In this document: in pieces, positions 26,136-36,105 of the stretch
How positions within the stretch are numbered: position 1 is the stretch's first letter
How the letters are laid out: each line of letters starts with the position of its first letter
Assembly (NCBI GenBank): GCA_964608095.1
Contig: CAZSMK010000113.1
Coordinates: forward strand, 1 to 64,000
From: CAZSMK01 sp964608095
Lineage (GTDB): Bacteria > Sumerlaeota > Sumerlaeia > MWCT01 > JAGHBZ01
DNA length: 64,000 nucleotides
Reading direction: 5' to 3'
Position numbers and translations under genes: made by a program
The notes under the pieces: generated by a model
Database searches by the model: none
Told to the model about the DNA's origin: nothing
The model's input: only the letters and a program-made list of their open reading frames with translations

Positions 26136-27188
26136 TTAGCGGAAGAATATTCTGAGGCTTTCATATAAGTGAATAGGGACGGTTTTCAAACGAGAGACCG
26201 CTTCTTCGAGAGGGACATCGGTCACGCGTGGAGTCCGAATGCTTGCCATTCGCCCATAGGTTTTATCCGCGATGAGTTCCATGGCTTTAATTCCGAGCTG
26301 CATACCGAGGAAGCGGTCGAAGGTGGTGGGAGTGCCACCGCGTTGAAGATGACCCAGAATGACGTTACGTGTCTCGAGCCCGGTTCGTTCTTCTATTTCT
26401 TGAGCGAGGACTTCGCTGATACCGCCGAGCAAAAAGTGATCGAATTCATCCCTTTCGCGTTTCTTTACTGCAAGGGTAGAGCCTTTTTGCGGTACCGCGC
26501 CCTCTGCGATAGCAATCAAGGTATAGAGTTTTCCTATATCTTTGCGATGTTTGACAAACGCACAGATTTCATCAACATTAAAGGGGACCTCGGGAATGAT
26601 AACGAGATGAGCGCCGGCGGCTAAACCCGCATGAAGCGTAAGCCAGCCCATGTGGCGCCCCATGATCTCGACTACGAGGACACGTTCATGAGAGCGCGCC
26701 GTGGTATGAAGTCGGTCGATGGCTTCGGTGGCTATGTTGATACCGGTGTCAAAGCCTATGGTATAGTCAGTTGAATGAACATCGTTATCGATAGTTTTGG
26801 GAATTCCCACGACATTTACGCCTTCTTTCCATAGTTTAAAGGCGACGCTAAGTGTATCATGCCCGCCAATCGCGATGAGGGATTCGCACCCGAGTTTTTC
26901 GAGGTTCTCAATGACCTCATGATGACGATCCTTGAGCTCGTCGCCGACTTTATACCTGTAAGGATTGTGTCGTGACGTCAGTAATATAGTTCCGCCGGTA
27001 AAATGAATCTCTTCGACATCATCAATGTCGAGTTTCATCGTCTGTGGTGGGTCGAGGAGTCCCTGCCAGCCGCGTAAAATCCCGAGAGCCTCGTAGCCGA
27101 ATTCCGCCGCCTTGAACACGATGGACCGGATAATGATATTAATACCCGGACAGTCGCCACCGCCTGTGAGTATTGCAACGCGTTTCAT
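26136..27188 (-). CDS. pfkA: 6-phosphofructokinase, probably pyrophosphate-dependent
   Basis: A 350-residue phosphofructokinase that phosphorylates fructose 6-phosphate. Two residues decide the phosphoryl donor: ATP enzymes have Gly at both sites (GGDGS and PGTIDND in E. coli), pyrophosphate enzymes have Asp and Lys. Here the blocks read IGGHDTL and PKTIDND, so both sites are of the pyrophosphate type, and the surrounding sequence resembles actinobacterial PPi-PFK. The reaction would then be reversible and save ATP. The first loop is GGDCPG where GGDAPG is usual. It is the last gene of a gap-tpiA-pfkA unit on the minus strand, 35 nt after tpiA. Confidence 0.93.
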   Translation of the reverse strand: MKRVAILTGGGDCPGINIIIRSIVFKAAEFGYEALGILRGWQGLLDPPQTMKLDIDDVEEIHFTGGTILLTSRHNPYRYKVGDELKDRHHEVIENLEKLGCESLIAIGGHDTLSVAFKLWKEGVNVVGIPKTIDNDVHSTDYTIGFDTGINIATEAIDRLHTTARSHERVLVVEIMGRHMGWLTLHAGLAAGAHLVIIPEVPFNVDEICAFVKHRKDIGKLYTLIAIAEGAVPQKGSTLAVKKRERDEFDHFLLGGISEVLAQEIEERTGLETRNVILGHLQRGGTPTTFDRFLGMQLGIKAMELIADKTYGRMASIRTPRVTDVPLEEAVSRLKTVPIHLYESLRIFFR

Positions 27189-27223
27189 ACGCCCATGCCA
27201 CCTTTCTCAAAAAGTAAGATGGG

Positions 27224-27985
27224 TTATTTCTTGAATTTAATGATTTTGGCAAACGATTCGGCTTCCAGGCTTGCGCCACCGACCAGCGCTCCATCAATAT
27301 CGTCCATCTCCATAAGACTGGCAATATTGTCAGGTTTCACACTGCCACCGTACTGTATGCGGATTTGTTGAGCATTATCTTTACCGTAAAGCTCGTTCAG
27401 GAGGTTTCTTATAAAAGCGTGAACTTCCTGAGCTTGTTCGGGCGACGCGGTCTTCCCCGTACCGATAGCCCACACCGGTTCATACGCGATTACGGTCGAG
27501 AGCATCTTATCTACGGGAATATCGGCAAGACAGCCGCGAATCTGTTCTTCTACGACGTCCATGGTTTTATTATCTTCGCGTTGATCCAGTGTTTCGCCGA
27601 CACAAATAATGGGGATAAGAGAATGTTCATAGAGGGCCTTAGCTTTACGATTGACGTGTTCATTGGTTTCGTGGAAATATTTCCGCCGCTCGCTATGTCC
27701 GATGATGACATAGGTACAACCCGCAGCAGCAAGCATGGGAGGAGCGATTTCACCCGTAAAGGCGCCTTTATCTTCCCAATGGCAGTTTTGAGCGCCCACC
27801 GAAATATTGGAATCCTGGAGTGCGTTAACCACGGGTGAAATTGATACAAATGGAGGACACACCACAATTTCGGTTTCCGTCACATCTTTAACAAGTTCCT
27901 TTAAGTTTTTGACCATATCTACTGATTCATCAATCGTTTTGAACATTTTCCAATTGCCAGCAATTATGGGGGTTCTTTCACTCAT
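27224..27985 (-). CDS. tpiA: Triosephosphate isomerase
   Basis: A 253-residue TIM-barrel enzyme interconverting dihydroxyacetone phosphate and glyceraldehyde 3-phosphate. The catalytic Lys (AGNWKM), His (IIGHSERR) and Glu (AYEPVWAIGTG) and the phosphate loop YGGSVKPDN are all intact. Length is normal. It lies between gap (48 nt upstream) and pfkA (35 nt downstream), in one glycolytic unit. Confidence 0.98.
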   Translation of the reverse strand: MSERTPIIAGNWKMFKTIDESVDMVKNLKELVKDVTETEIVVCPPFVSISPVVNALQDSNISVGAQNCHWEDKGAFTGEIAPPMLAAAGCTYVIIGHSERRKYFHETNEHVNRKAKALYEHSLIPIICVGETLDQREDNKTMDVVEEQIRGCLADIPVDKMLSTVIAYEPVWAIGTGKTASPEQAQEVHAFIRNLLNELYGKDNAQQIRIQYGGSVKPDNIASLMEMDDIDGALVGGASLEAESFAKIIKFKK

Positions 27986-28033
27986 TGGTCCTTCCTTTCC
28001 GTTGAGTGTTGTGTATAGCTACAATAGCGATGA

Positions 28034-29188
<1,155 letters not shown>

Positions 29189-29279
29189 CTATTTTCGAGG
29201 GAGGGAGAGAAGTTTTGGTGTATGAGGCATTTGGAAATATCGGGATTCTGCTATACCGTAATGATGCTATTTCGAAGGG

Positions 29280-31040
29280 TCAAAACTGGCCGCGAGGATT
29301 TTCCCTGCTATCTGCTGTATCAGGTTCTTCGGTAGAGGAAGAATCGTTTTTAGGGTATGCTGTATGCGTATGATGGACTTTTCTTATTCCTATTAGAGGT
29401 CTCCAGAGAACGGGGACAATCAAAAAATCGGTCAAACTAAAGCAGATGAACAACAGGAGAAACCAGCTGAATACAAAGGTACTTGCGTAGAGCGTCTTTG
29501 CAAGCGATGGTCCTGCGATTAAGGCGATAACGACATATTCAAACAGAAGAATTCCTGCAAGGGAATATCCAAGCCTCATCCGTAAATTCTTCAATTTTCG
29601 CACTCTGCTATGGGCAAAAAATTCAGATACGTTTAAAGCGTTATTGATCATGTGGTTGAAGATTACGACTGCAAAGAAGAGCATTAATAGCGAAAGGATA
29701 CCGAGTAGGGGAGAAAACGCTTTTGATATAATCCAGAAATCGTACAGTCCATGTATGATACAAGCAGTCAGGAAGCCGATGAGAAAAAAGAGAAATCGTT
29801 TGCCCTTTTGTTTATATTTCCCGATTATGATTCCATAAGCAACAATGGAGGTTAAAAACATGTGCATGATAACGGCGGTAAAGGCGCGACCCTTGATGGA
29901 ATGGAGCCCAAACTCATTGAACTTTGTAAGATTCTCCATGAACGCGAAGCCGAGTGCGACGATGGAAGCATAAATGATGTAGTCGATTGATTCATTCACC
30001 TGTCGGCTGAATTTTACCATGAGGAGAAAAGGAACAACCTTGACGAACTCCTCGATGAAACCGATACCGAACACGCAAAACGCGAGGTCGCCACACCATG
30101 AACCGGTCAAATCGAAGCCAAAGCCGAAATCAAAAAGGTCGTAGAGCAGGTCGGCTCCGAATGAAAACGCTATGCCCAAGCCCAAAGCAATAAAGAGGCT
30201 TGATACTTTTTCCGGTTCGAAAATGTCGATATTCCGCAAGAATATAAACCACACGGAAAGTACCAGAACTGCAGCAAGGACACCGGGTAAGGTCATAAGT
30301 TCAAGGAGGGGGCGAAACAAGGTTCGTATATACATTGGAATGCTTCGGCTTCTGATAGCCATGGATAGTTCAACAGCATAGGGAAAATATTTTCGTGTTT
30401 CTTTGTTGCGGTAAAGGGCTTTGAGTTCATGGTCGCGTCGGGTTTTTTCATAGAGATTGATCAAATTGCGGTAGGAACCATTGAGATTTCCTTCAAGCTG
30501 AATCTCTTTATTTAAATAATATTCTGCAAGGGCGAACTCTTCTCTATGAGCATGGACATATCCCATCGAATTGTTGAGGTATTTCATCTTTTTGTTTCGA
30601 ATTTTATGGAAGAAGGGCAGGGCGTCATCGTACTTTTCACTTAAAGAATGCACAAGTCCCATACCGTAGTTGCCGATGTCGGATTTATCCGGTTCATGAT
30701 CTTCAGCAAGTTTGGAATATTCAGTCAACAGGTTTACGATAAGAGGAGGCATGGGGGAGGTAAAACGCCATGAAGAGAAGTGTGCTTGAATATACTTATA
30801 GTGATAATCGATATTGAGAGGTTTCTGAGAGATAAGGGAAGAATATAGCCGCCTGACTTCGTAGTAATTGTTAATGCGCTGTGCTGCCATGATACGACGT
30901 TCGATATCGGTGGCGGGAATATCGGGAAAGGTTGCATTGATAAGGAGTACAAGAATATTCGATGGTATAATGATGAGAAGCACAAATTTCAAGAAGAGAG
31001 ATTTGTGTGCATGAATGCTTGCAGGGTATTGTCTGACCAA
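29280..31040 (-). CDS. PrsW-like intramembrane metalloprotease with N-terminal repeat region
   Basis: A 586-residue protein. After a first membrane segment (about 14-33) comes a soluble helical region (about 40-215) with a TPR-like pattern, then about nine membrane segments. These carry the PrsW/CAAX-type metal-binding motifs: FIEEFVKVVP, then FAFMENLTKF, HMFLTSIVAYG and IIHGLYDF. PrsW of Bacillus cuts an anti-sigma factor; relatives act on other membrane proteins. The soluble N-terminal region is not part of Bacillus PrsW and may recruit a substrate. It lies alone between gap and an acidic hypothetical gene, and no anti-sigma factor gene is nearby. Confidence 0.8.
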   Translation of the reverse strand: MVRQYPASIHAHKSLFLKFVLLIIIPSNILVLLINATFPDIPATDIERRIMAAQRINNYYEVRRLYSSLISQKPLNIDYHYKYIQAHFSSWRFTSPMPPLIVNLLTEYSKLAEDHEPDKSDIGNYGMGLVHSLSEKYDDALPFFHKIRNKKMKYLNNSMGYVHAHREEFALAEYYLNKEIQLEGNLNGSYRNLINLYEKTRRDHELKALYRNKETRKYFPYAVELSMAIRSRSIPMYIRTLFRPLLELMTLPGVLAAVLVLSVWFIFLRNIDIFEPEKVSSLFIALGLGIAFSFGADLLYDLFDFGFGFDLTGSWCGDLAFCVFGIGFIEEFVKVVPFLLMVKFSRQVNESIDYIIYASIVALGFAFMENLTKFNEFGLHSIKGRAFTAVIMHMFLTSIVAYGIIIGKYKQKGKRFLFFLIGFLTACIIHGLYDFWIISKAFSPLLGILSLLMLFFAVVIFNHMINNALNVSEFFAHSRVRKLKNLRMRLGYSLAGILLFEYVVIALIAGPSLAKTLYASTFVFSWFLLLFICFSLTDFLIVPVLWRPLIGIRKVHHTHTAYPKNDSSSTEEPDTADSRENPRGQF

Positions 31041-31136
31041 CTCTCATCCTCCCCGCTTGGTATAATTTCAGGAATTTAAATCAAAAAGAACGGGAATTCC
31101 AGCGCAAAGAGACCATCACTACGTCTCCCACACATG

Positions 31137-31727
31137 TTACTCTTCATCGTCTTCATAGAATAACTCATCAGATTCTATCTCGTTCTCGATATCTTCGTAG
31201 ATCAAGCGTGCATCTTCCGCAGACATGGCAAGCAAATCTCTGGCGTTTGTGCCATCCAAAACCTTACCAATTTGAGGATCGAACATGACTATCCTATGCG
31301 GCTGTAAGATTTCGAGCATTTGCGCGAGTACCATGAGGGCTTCTTCGAGATCACCGGTATAACTAAAACAGAGGGGAAGCATACCGGGACTTCCTTCCCA
31401 TTCGAAAAGGGCATCGATTTCTTCTTCAAATTCACCGGGTAGGGCGACTTTTCCGTTCGATTCAAGATAACGGTTTAGTTCTTCTGTCCTTTCGCTTTCA
31501 GGAACGACTATTTGGAGGTAAGCCTTGGCAATCAGGCTTTCCAGGGTGTTTTGTGGAATAGATACGTCGATGAAATATGTCGGAATAGGATATAATTCCT
31601 CACTTTCCTCATCCATTTCATCCAGTTCGTCGAGATAATTTTCATAATCTTCGGAATCGAGGAAGAGATTGATCTCTTCAAGACTCACTTCCTCATTCAA
31701 TCTGAAGAACTCGACATCATAGCTCAT
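31137..31727 (-). CDS. Acidic protein of unknown function
   Basis: A 196-residue, very acidic soluble protein with many Glu and Asp residues, especially at residues 30-45 and in the last 20. There is no signal peptide, membrane segment or motif I recognise. The alternation of hydrophobic and charged residues suggests a folded alpha/beta domain (for example LPLCFSYTGDLEEALMVLAQML). It starts 64 nt downstream of the galU-like gene on the same strand, with AAGGAG upstream of its ATG, so it is probably expressed. Function unknown. Confidence 0.7.
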   Translation of the reverse strand: MSYDVEFFRLNEEVSLEEINLFLDSEDYENYLDELDEMDEESEELYPIPTYFIDVSIPQNTLESLIAKAYLQIVVPESERTEELNRYLESNGKVALPGEFEEEIDALFEWEGSPGMLPLCFSYTGDLEEALMVLAQMLEILQPHRIVMFDPQIGKVLDGTNARDLLAMSAEDARLIYEDIENEIESDELFYEDDEE

Positions 31728-31790
31728 AAGCAGTTCTCCTTTTGAGTAAAGGGTTTATAGTTATTTATATAGGACTAAGCGGTCAAAGTG

Positions 31791-32591
31791 TCAGCGATTT
31801 ATTTCAGCATCATGTTCTACCGCGGCAACGAAGGTTTTTACATAATCCTTTATATTCCCGGCATCGTATCGACGCACGCCCCGGAGCGGCACTGCAAGCA
31901 AGGTTTTTTCTTTGGCGTAGTTGTTCAATGCGTCGGTTGCAAATCGTTCTTCACCTTTTACTATAGGTAGTTGCCGGAAATAATTGAAGATGTCCGGAAA
32001 AAGTATATACCGCCCCATTGTGCCGAATGGTGTGGTCACCTCTTCTATTCGTGGTTTTTCTTTGATAGATTCAACTTTGAAAATGGTCTTCGAATCGTCG
32101 AACCATTCTCCGCGGATATTTCCATAGGGAAGGATACGGGTAAGATCCTCGAATTCTTCCATGCCGATTACGGGCTCTTCATATTCCTCGAATACTTTCA
32201 AGAGTTGTTCGAGCGGAGTTGTCGCGGAAAAAGGAAGAAAGATGTCATCCGGATACATCACAATAAACGGTTGGTTGGATACGGCATCCTCTGCGACCAG
32301 AATAGCATCGGAAATACCTGTGGGTTTCTTCTGATAAAGGTAGTGAAACTTTAGATGTGAGAGGTCTTCCTGTTTGGAAGCCCATTGGACGTAGTGTCTA
32401 AGTGACTCCTTCTCTTTGCTCGTAATGAGAGCGATTTCCGAGCACCCGACTCGTGCAGCTTCCAGAACCGAATAGTGAATCATGGGGAATCCGGCTATGG
32501 GCAACATCTCTTTAGGGTAGAAAAACGAAAGTGGTTGCAATCGTGTACCGAGTCCCGCAGCGGGTATTACCGCAATGTCGATTTTGTCCAT
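31791..32591 (-). CDS. galU: GalU-like nucleotidyltransferase
   Basis: A 266-residue nucleotidyltransferase. The N-terminal signature IPAAGLGTRLQPLSFFYPKEMLPI matches UTP-glucose-1-phosphate uridylyltransferase (GalU), which makes UDP-glucose for glycan synthesis. Further matches are MIHYSVLEA, VMYPDDIF and GRYILFPDIF. It is about 30 residues shorter than E. coli GalU at the C-terminus, so a related sugar-nucleotide specificity is possible. It would feed the glycosyltransferases encoded further right. Confidence 0.8.
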   Translation of the reverse strand: MDKIDIAVIPAAGLGTRLQPLSFFYPKEMLPIAGFPMIHYSVLEAARVGCSEIALITSKEKESLRHYVQWASKQEDLSHLKFHYLYQKKPTGISDAILVAEDAVSNQPFIVMYPDDIFLPFSATTPLEQLLKVFEEYEEPVIGMEEFEDLTRILPYGNIRGEWFDDSKTIFKVESIKEKPRIEEVTTPFGTMGRYILFPDIFNYFRQLPIVKGEERFATDALNNYAKEKTLLAVPLRGVRRYDAGNIKDYVKTFVAAVEHDAEINR

Positions 32592-32672
32592 GATAGTTTT
32601 ATTCTCCAGGGAATTGAGAAATAATTGTGAAATCGTTGTGCAGGTGAAGTCAAGAAAATCACCGATTTAATC

Positions 32673-33680
32673 TTATTTAATCACGAGCCGATACTCGAGT
32701 TTTGGAGTGTCAGAAAGGGGGAGATGTCCTATGGAAGAAACGTTCCCGAACAAGATATCCCTGATTTGCCATTTCTTTTTAGGTTTCACGATATGAGGTT
32801 TTTTTCTCATACCCGCACGCTCTGCTGCACGCGTGATTGCATCGTACAATGTTCCCTTTTGATCCACAAGCCCATAGTTCATTGCCTGCCTTCCTGAGAA
32901 TATCCTCCCGTCCGCAAGGGTCTTCAGGCGTTCTTTAATCTCCTGCTCTTTGACAGTTACCGTGGTAGGGGAGTCATCCATAGTATTCATTTTTTCCTTT
33001 TCAATACTTTTCCTGACTGCATCCGCTCGGGCAGTATATACCGTCTCGTAAAATTGGTTATACACATCATCTATAACACTGGAGAGAAGTTCACGTTCTT
33101 CGTCTGTCATGGGTCGAGCAGGGGAGGCGATGTCCTTGAACTCACCGCTTTTGACCACCTGGAATTCCATGCCGATTTTTCTTATCAACTCTTCCCAGTT
33201 AGGGACAGTCATGATAACACCTATACTGCCGGTAAGTGTCCCGGGATTGGACAGGATTTCATCCGCAGCACATGCGATATAGTAGCCACCCGAGGCGGCG
33301 ACTGAGCCGAATGAGGCGATAACGGGTATATCCCGTTCCTTCTTGACCTTTAGAATTTCGCTATAAAGTTCCTGAACAGCCCCCACGACGCCACCGGGCG
33401 AATTTATTTGAAGCACCAATGCCTTGATGTGCGAATCTTCGGCATAGGTATGAAGCACTTCCACCAATTCAGTAACATCGGTGATTGCTCCGGATATGGG
33501 AAGAACCGCCACACTGGGAAGTCCTGAACTTGGAAGACGGCTGGTAAAGGGAATGCCGAATAAAAGAAGTATGATAATTAGAACAAGACCAACAGTTATG
33601 ATTAAACAGCATCCTGGACGCCTCTTAACTATTTCTATATTCGAGCGCTTTTCCTGCTTCTGGGTTTCTTCATTAGTCAT
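32673..33680 (-). CDS. sppA: Signal peptide peptidase SppA, short form
   Basis: A 335-residue membrane-anchored serine peptidase that degrades cleaved signal peptides at the outer face of the inner membrane. One membrane segment lies at about 22-45. The catalytic Ser is in SVAASGGYYIA and the general-base Lys in VKSGEFKDIAS, the Ser-Lys dyad of the short (Bacillus-type) SppA. ASFGSVAASGG and LTGSIGVIM are family signatures. I chose ATG 33680 because AAGGAGG lies just upstream; an in-frame upstream start would add 20 residues. It is divergent from secG, and a good promoter lies at 33767-33795. Confidence 0.93.
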   Translation of the reverse strand: MTNEETQKQEKRSNIEIVKRRPGCCLIITVGLVLIIILLLFGIPFTSRLPSSGLPSVAVLPISGAITDVTELVEVLHTYAEDSHIKALVLQINSPGGVVGAVQELYSEILKVKKERDIPVIASFGSVAASGGYYIACAADEILSNPGTLTGSIGVIMTVPNWEELIRKIGMEFQVVKSGEFKDIASPARPMTDEERELLSSVIDDVYNQFYETVYTARADAVRKSIEKEKMNTMDDSPTTVTVKEQEIKERLKTLADGRIFSGRQAMNYGLVDQKGTLYDAITRAAERAGMRKKPHIVKPKKKWQIRDILFGNVSSIGHLPLSDTPKLEYRLVIK

Positions 33681-33766
33681 AGTGTCTACCTCCTTGAAAA
33701 TAATTTGGATTGACAACGACTTGATAAATATCCTATACACAAGATTCCATTTTTGCGATTTAGTGT

Positions 33767-33795
33767 ATTATATTGAAAAAAGCCATGCAAGGCAA
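33767..33795 (-). promoter_or_regulatory. Sigma70 promoter of sppA
   Basis: On the minus strand a perfect TATAAT (33767-33772) is preceded, with 17-nt spacing, by TTGCCT (33790-33795). The predicted start near 33760 leaves a leader of about 80 nt before the sppA ATG. Confidence 0.6.
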
Positions 33796-33847
33796 AGTTG
33801 GGGAGAAGAGTGTCCGCGTAGATTTAATCTGCGACATAAAGACCGGC

Positions 33848-33878
33848 TTGACATAATCAGGCGAAGTTCATTATACTT
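33848..33878 (+). promoter_or_regulatory. Putative promoter of secG
   Basis: A perfect TTGACA (33848-33853) is followed by TTATAC at 17 nt or TATACT (33873-33878) at 19 nt, about 35 nt upstream of the secG start. A second rightward pair, TTGACA at 33710-33715 and TATACA at 33734-33739 with 18-nt spacing, lies further upstream and would give a longer leader. Confidence 0.55.
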
Positions 33879-33912
33879 ATATAAAATTATGTTATGATGG
33901 AGAATTGAGTAA

Positions 33913-34440
33913 ATGGGATTCTTGTTGACACTTCTCGTTATCGGATATGCATTAATCTGCATTTTTTTGGTTACTCTGATCTTGCTCCAGGCAGGCAAAG
34001 GAGGCGGCCTGTCAGGATTGGTCGGAGGCTCCGCATTTGCTGATACATTTGGAGCAACAGGAGCAGAGAAGACCTTTGCGCGCTGGACCACGTATTTGGC
34101 AGTCCTTTTTTTCATACTCTCATTGGGGTTGACCTATATTGGTGCACGGCATTTCACCAGACCGTCGTTGCTCGATCGTTTACAGCGCGAAGAAGCCGCC
34201 TCTGCGACGCAACCCTTAGAGCAACCTGAGGCTACCGCTCCGGAACCTATCTCTGCTCCGGTCGATGAAACGGTACCGGTTGAACCGGCTATCCCGCCAC
34301 CTCAAGAGGAAGGACCCCCACCCGTGGAAGCCCTTGATATGGGGACCATTCCAACGGAAGGGGCACAGCCCACAGGAGAGCTGGAACCGCAAGCAGAATC
34401 GCCCCCAGCCTTACCGGAATCGGATACAACCCAACCTTAG
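33913..34440 (+). CDS. secG: Preprotein translocase subunit SecG with long acidic tail
   Basis: A 175-residue SecG, the small subunit of the SecYEG channel. The first 80 residues are typical: two membrane segments (about 3-24 and 57-77) around the conserved loop LLQAGKGGGLSGLVGGSAFADTFGATG. The remaining 95 residues are a Pro/Glu/Ala-rich tail, disordered and acidic, longer than in most model SecG proteins. GGAGA precedes the ATG. It lies opposite sppA, so two export-related genes share a control region. Confidence 0.93.
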   Translation: MGFLLTLLVIGYALICIFLVTLILLQAGKGGGLSGLVGGSAFADTFGATGAEKTFARWTTYLAVLFFILSLGLTYIGARHFTRPSLLDRLQREEAASATQPLEQPEATAPEPISAPVDETVPVEPAIPPPQEEGPPPVEALDMGTIPTEGAQPTGELEPQAESPPALPESDTTQP

Positions 34441-34504
34441 TGTGAGTGTGTTATAGCTCACGTCTATTTTATCTCGTGAAGGCATGTAGATTCTTTTCAT
34501 TAGT

Positions 34505-34750
34505 TCATATAATTATATGTTCAGGAACAAAGATCGGTGAGTTGAAGGGCAAGAGCATGTGGGTCTGATACCTGACCAGAAGAGGTCTTATCAAGGCAGG
34601 TATAAACGGGATACACTGATCAATGCATTCTAAAAGCCAGACACTGCTGAGCGAACCGTAGAAATAGATGAAAAAGTCCGGACTTTTATGACTTCTCGCT
34701 ATTAAAAATAAGAGTATGCAAGAGATTCTTCCCGCAAGTTCAGCGAGAAT
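34505..34750 (-). other. Open frame without start codon, possible gene remnant
   Basis: Between secG and the second namZ (34441-34831) the only feature of note is an 81-codon open stretch on the minus strand, bounded by TAA (34751-34753) and TGA (34505-34507). Its translation has segments such as SPDFFIYFYGS and LIRPLLVRYQTH that look more like protein than random frame, but no ATG or GTG lies near its beginning. It may be a decayed gene or chance. Confidence 0.2.
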
Positions 34751-34831
34751 TTACATGCCCGGCGATCTGAAGACTTGACTCTATAAGGTAAACATCAGAT
34801 AGTGACATTACTTTTCAGGAAGGATTTTTCA

Positions 34832-36094
34832 ATGAATACAAGAAAAATATTTACATCAGTAAGTTCGATCTGGATTATTTTAATATTAAGTTCGTTACAC
34901 GTATTCGCTCGGAATGAAGGAGGAATGAATCAGATGGTAAAGCCCGGTATCGAGGTGTTGCTCGAGAAACGACTCGAATTGATAAAAGGGAAAACAATAG
35001 GATTAATCACGAATCCTACCGGTGTTGACAGCAAATTTCGCTCGACTATCGATCTTCTTCATGAATGCAAGGAGTGCAAGCTTATAGCCCTTTATGGACC
35101 GGAACATGGAATCAGAGGGGATTTTTATGCGGGCGAGGAAGTAAGCGACGGGTTCGATCCAGTGACGGGCGTTCGCATTTTCAGCCTTTATGGAGCATCT
35201 TATAAACCCACCAAGGAGATGCTGAAGGAAGTAGATGTCTTGATCTATGATATTCAGGATACCGGATGTCGGGGGTATACATATATTTATACCATGTCCT
35301 ACGCCATGGAGGCGGCAAAAGAGAATGATATCAAGTTTATCGTACTCGATCGCCCCAATCCTCTCGGGGGTGACCTGGTAGATGGCAATGTTCTCGATCC
35401 CGCCTTTTCTTCATTTATCGGGAGGTATCCCATAGCGTATGTATACGGAATGACGCCCGGCGAGTTGGCACAATATTTTAATACCGAGTTCAATATAAAC
35501 TGTGATCTCGAAGTTGTTAAAATGGAAGGCTGGGGCAGAGCGATGAAGTATTGGGATACCGGCCTTGCATGGATTCCTCCATCCATGCATATTCCACGCG
35601 CTGATACTTCTTTTTATTCCGCTATTACGGGGATACTTGGTGAATTGCAGACGGTGAATGAAGGCGTGGGATACACCTTACCCTTCGAGGTGGTTGGTGC
35701 ACCATGGATCGATGCTTATAAATTAGCCGATGAACTAAACAATAGAAATCTTCAAGGAGTTCGTTTTCGCCCTGTTGTGTTCGAGCCCCGGTATCATAAT
35801 TTCAGCAAGCAAAAATGCCGTGGTATCCAGATCCATATACTTGACTATGACAAATTGCGACCGGTCGCTATCGGGATTCATATTATGGAAGCGCTTCAGA
35901 AGTTCTATCCCGACAAAAATATTTTCGCACCATCAAATAAGAGTCGCGCTGAAATGTTCGACAAGGCAATGGGAACGGATCGCGTGAGGAGTGAATTAGT
36001 CGGCGGGACAAGCGCACAAGAGATAATAAAGAGTTGGCAATCCGAGATTCAGGAGTTTATGAAAAAGAGGGAAAAATATCTACTGTATGATTGA
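34832..36094 (+). CDS. NamZ-like exo-beta-N-acetylmuramidase (DUF1343), second copy
   Basis: A 420-residue exported protein with a signal peptide (about 1-25, ending FA), no lipobox. The DUF1343 blocks GLITNPTGVDS, LYGPEHGIRGD, YDIQDTGCRGYTY, LDRPNPLGG and LAWIPPSMHIP match those of the copy at 18668. The family member NamZ removes MurNAc from peptidoglycan chain ends. I chose ATG 34832, preceded by AGGAAGGA; the frame opens 30 nt earlier. It is followed closely by an ABC-2 permease and a TPR protein on the same strand, probably cotranscribed. Confidence 0.85.
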   Translation: MNTRKIFTSVSSIWIILILSSLHVFARNEGGMNQMVKPGIEVLLEKRLELIKGKTIGLITNPTGVDSKFRSTIDLLHECKECKLIALYGPEHGIRGDFYAGEEVSDGFDPVTGVRIFSLYGASYKPTKEMLKEVDVLIYDIQDTGCRGYTYIYTMSYAMEAAKENDIKFIVLDRPNPLGGDLVDGNVLDPAFSSFIGRYPIAYVYGMTPGELAQYFNTEFNINCDLEVVKMEGWGRAMKYWDTGLAWIPPSMHIPRADTSFYSAITGILGELQTVNEGVGYTLPFEVVGAPWIDAYKLADELNNRNLQGVRFRPVVFEPRYHNFSKQKCRGIQIHILDYDKLRPVAIGIHIMEALQKFYPDKNIFAPSNKSRAEMFDKAMGTDRVRSELVGGTSAQEIIKSWQSEIQEFMKKREKYLLYD

Positions 36095-36105
36095 GTCATG
36101 AACAG

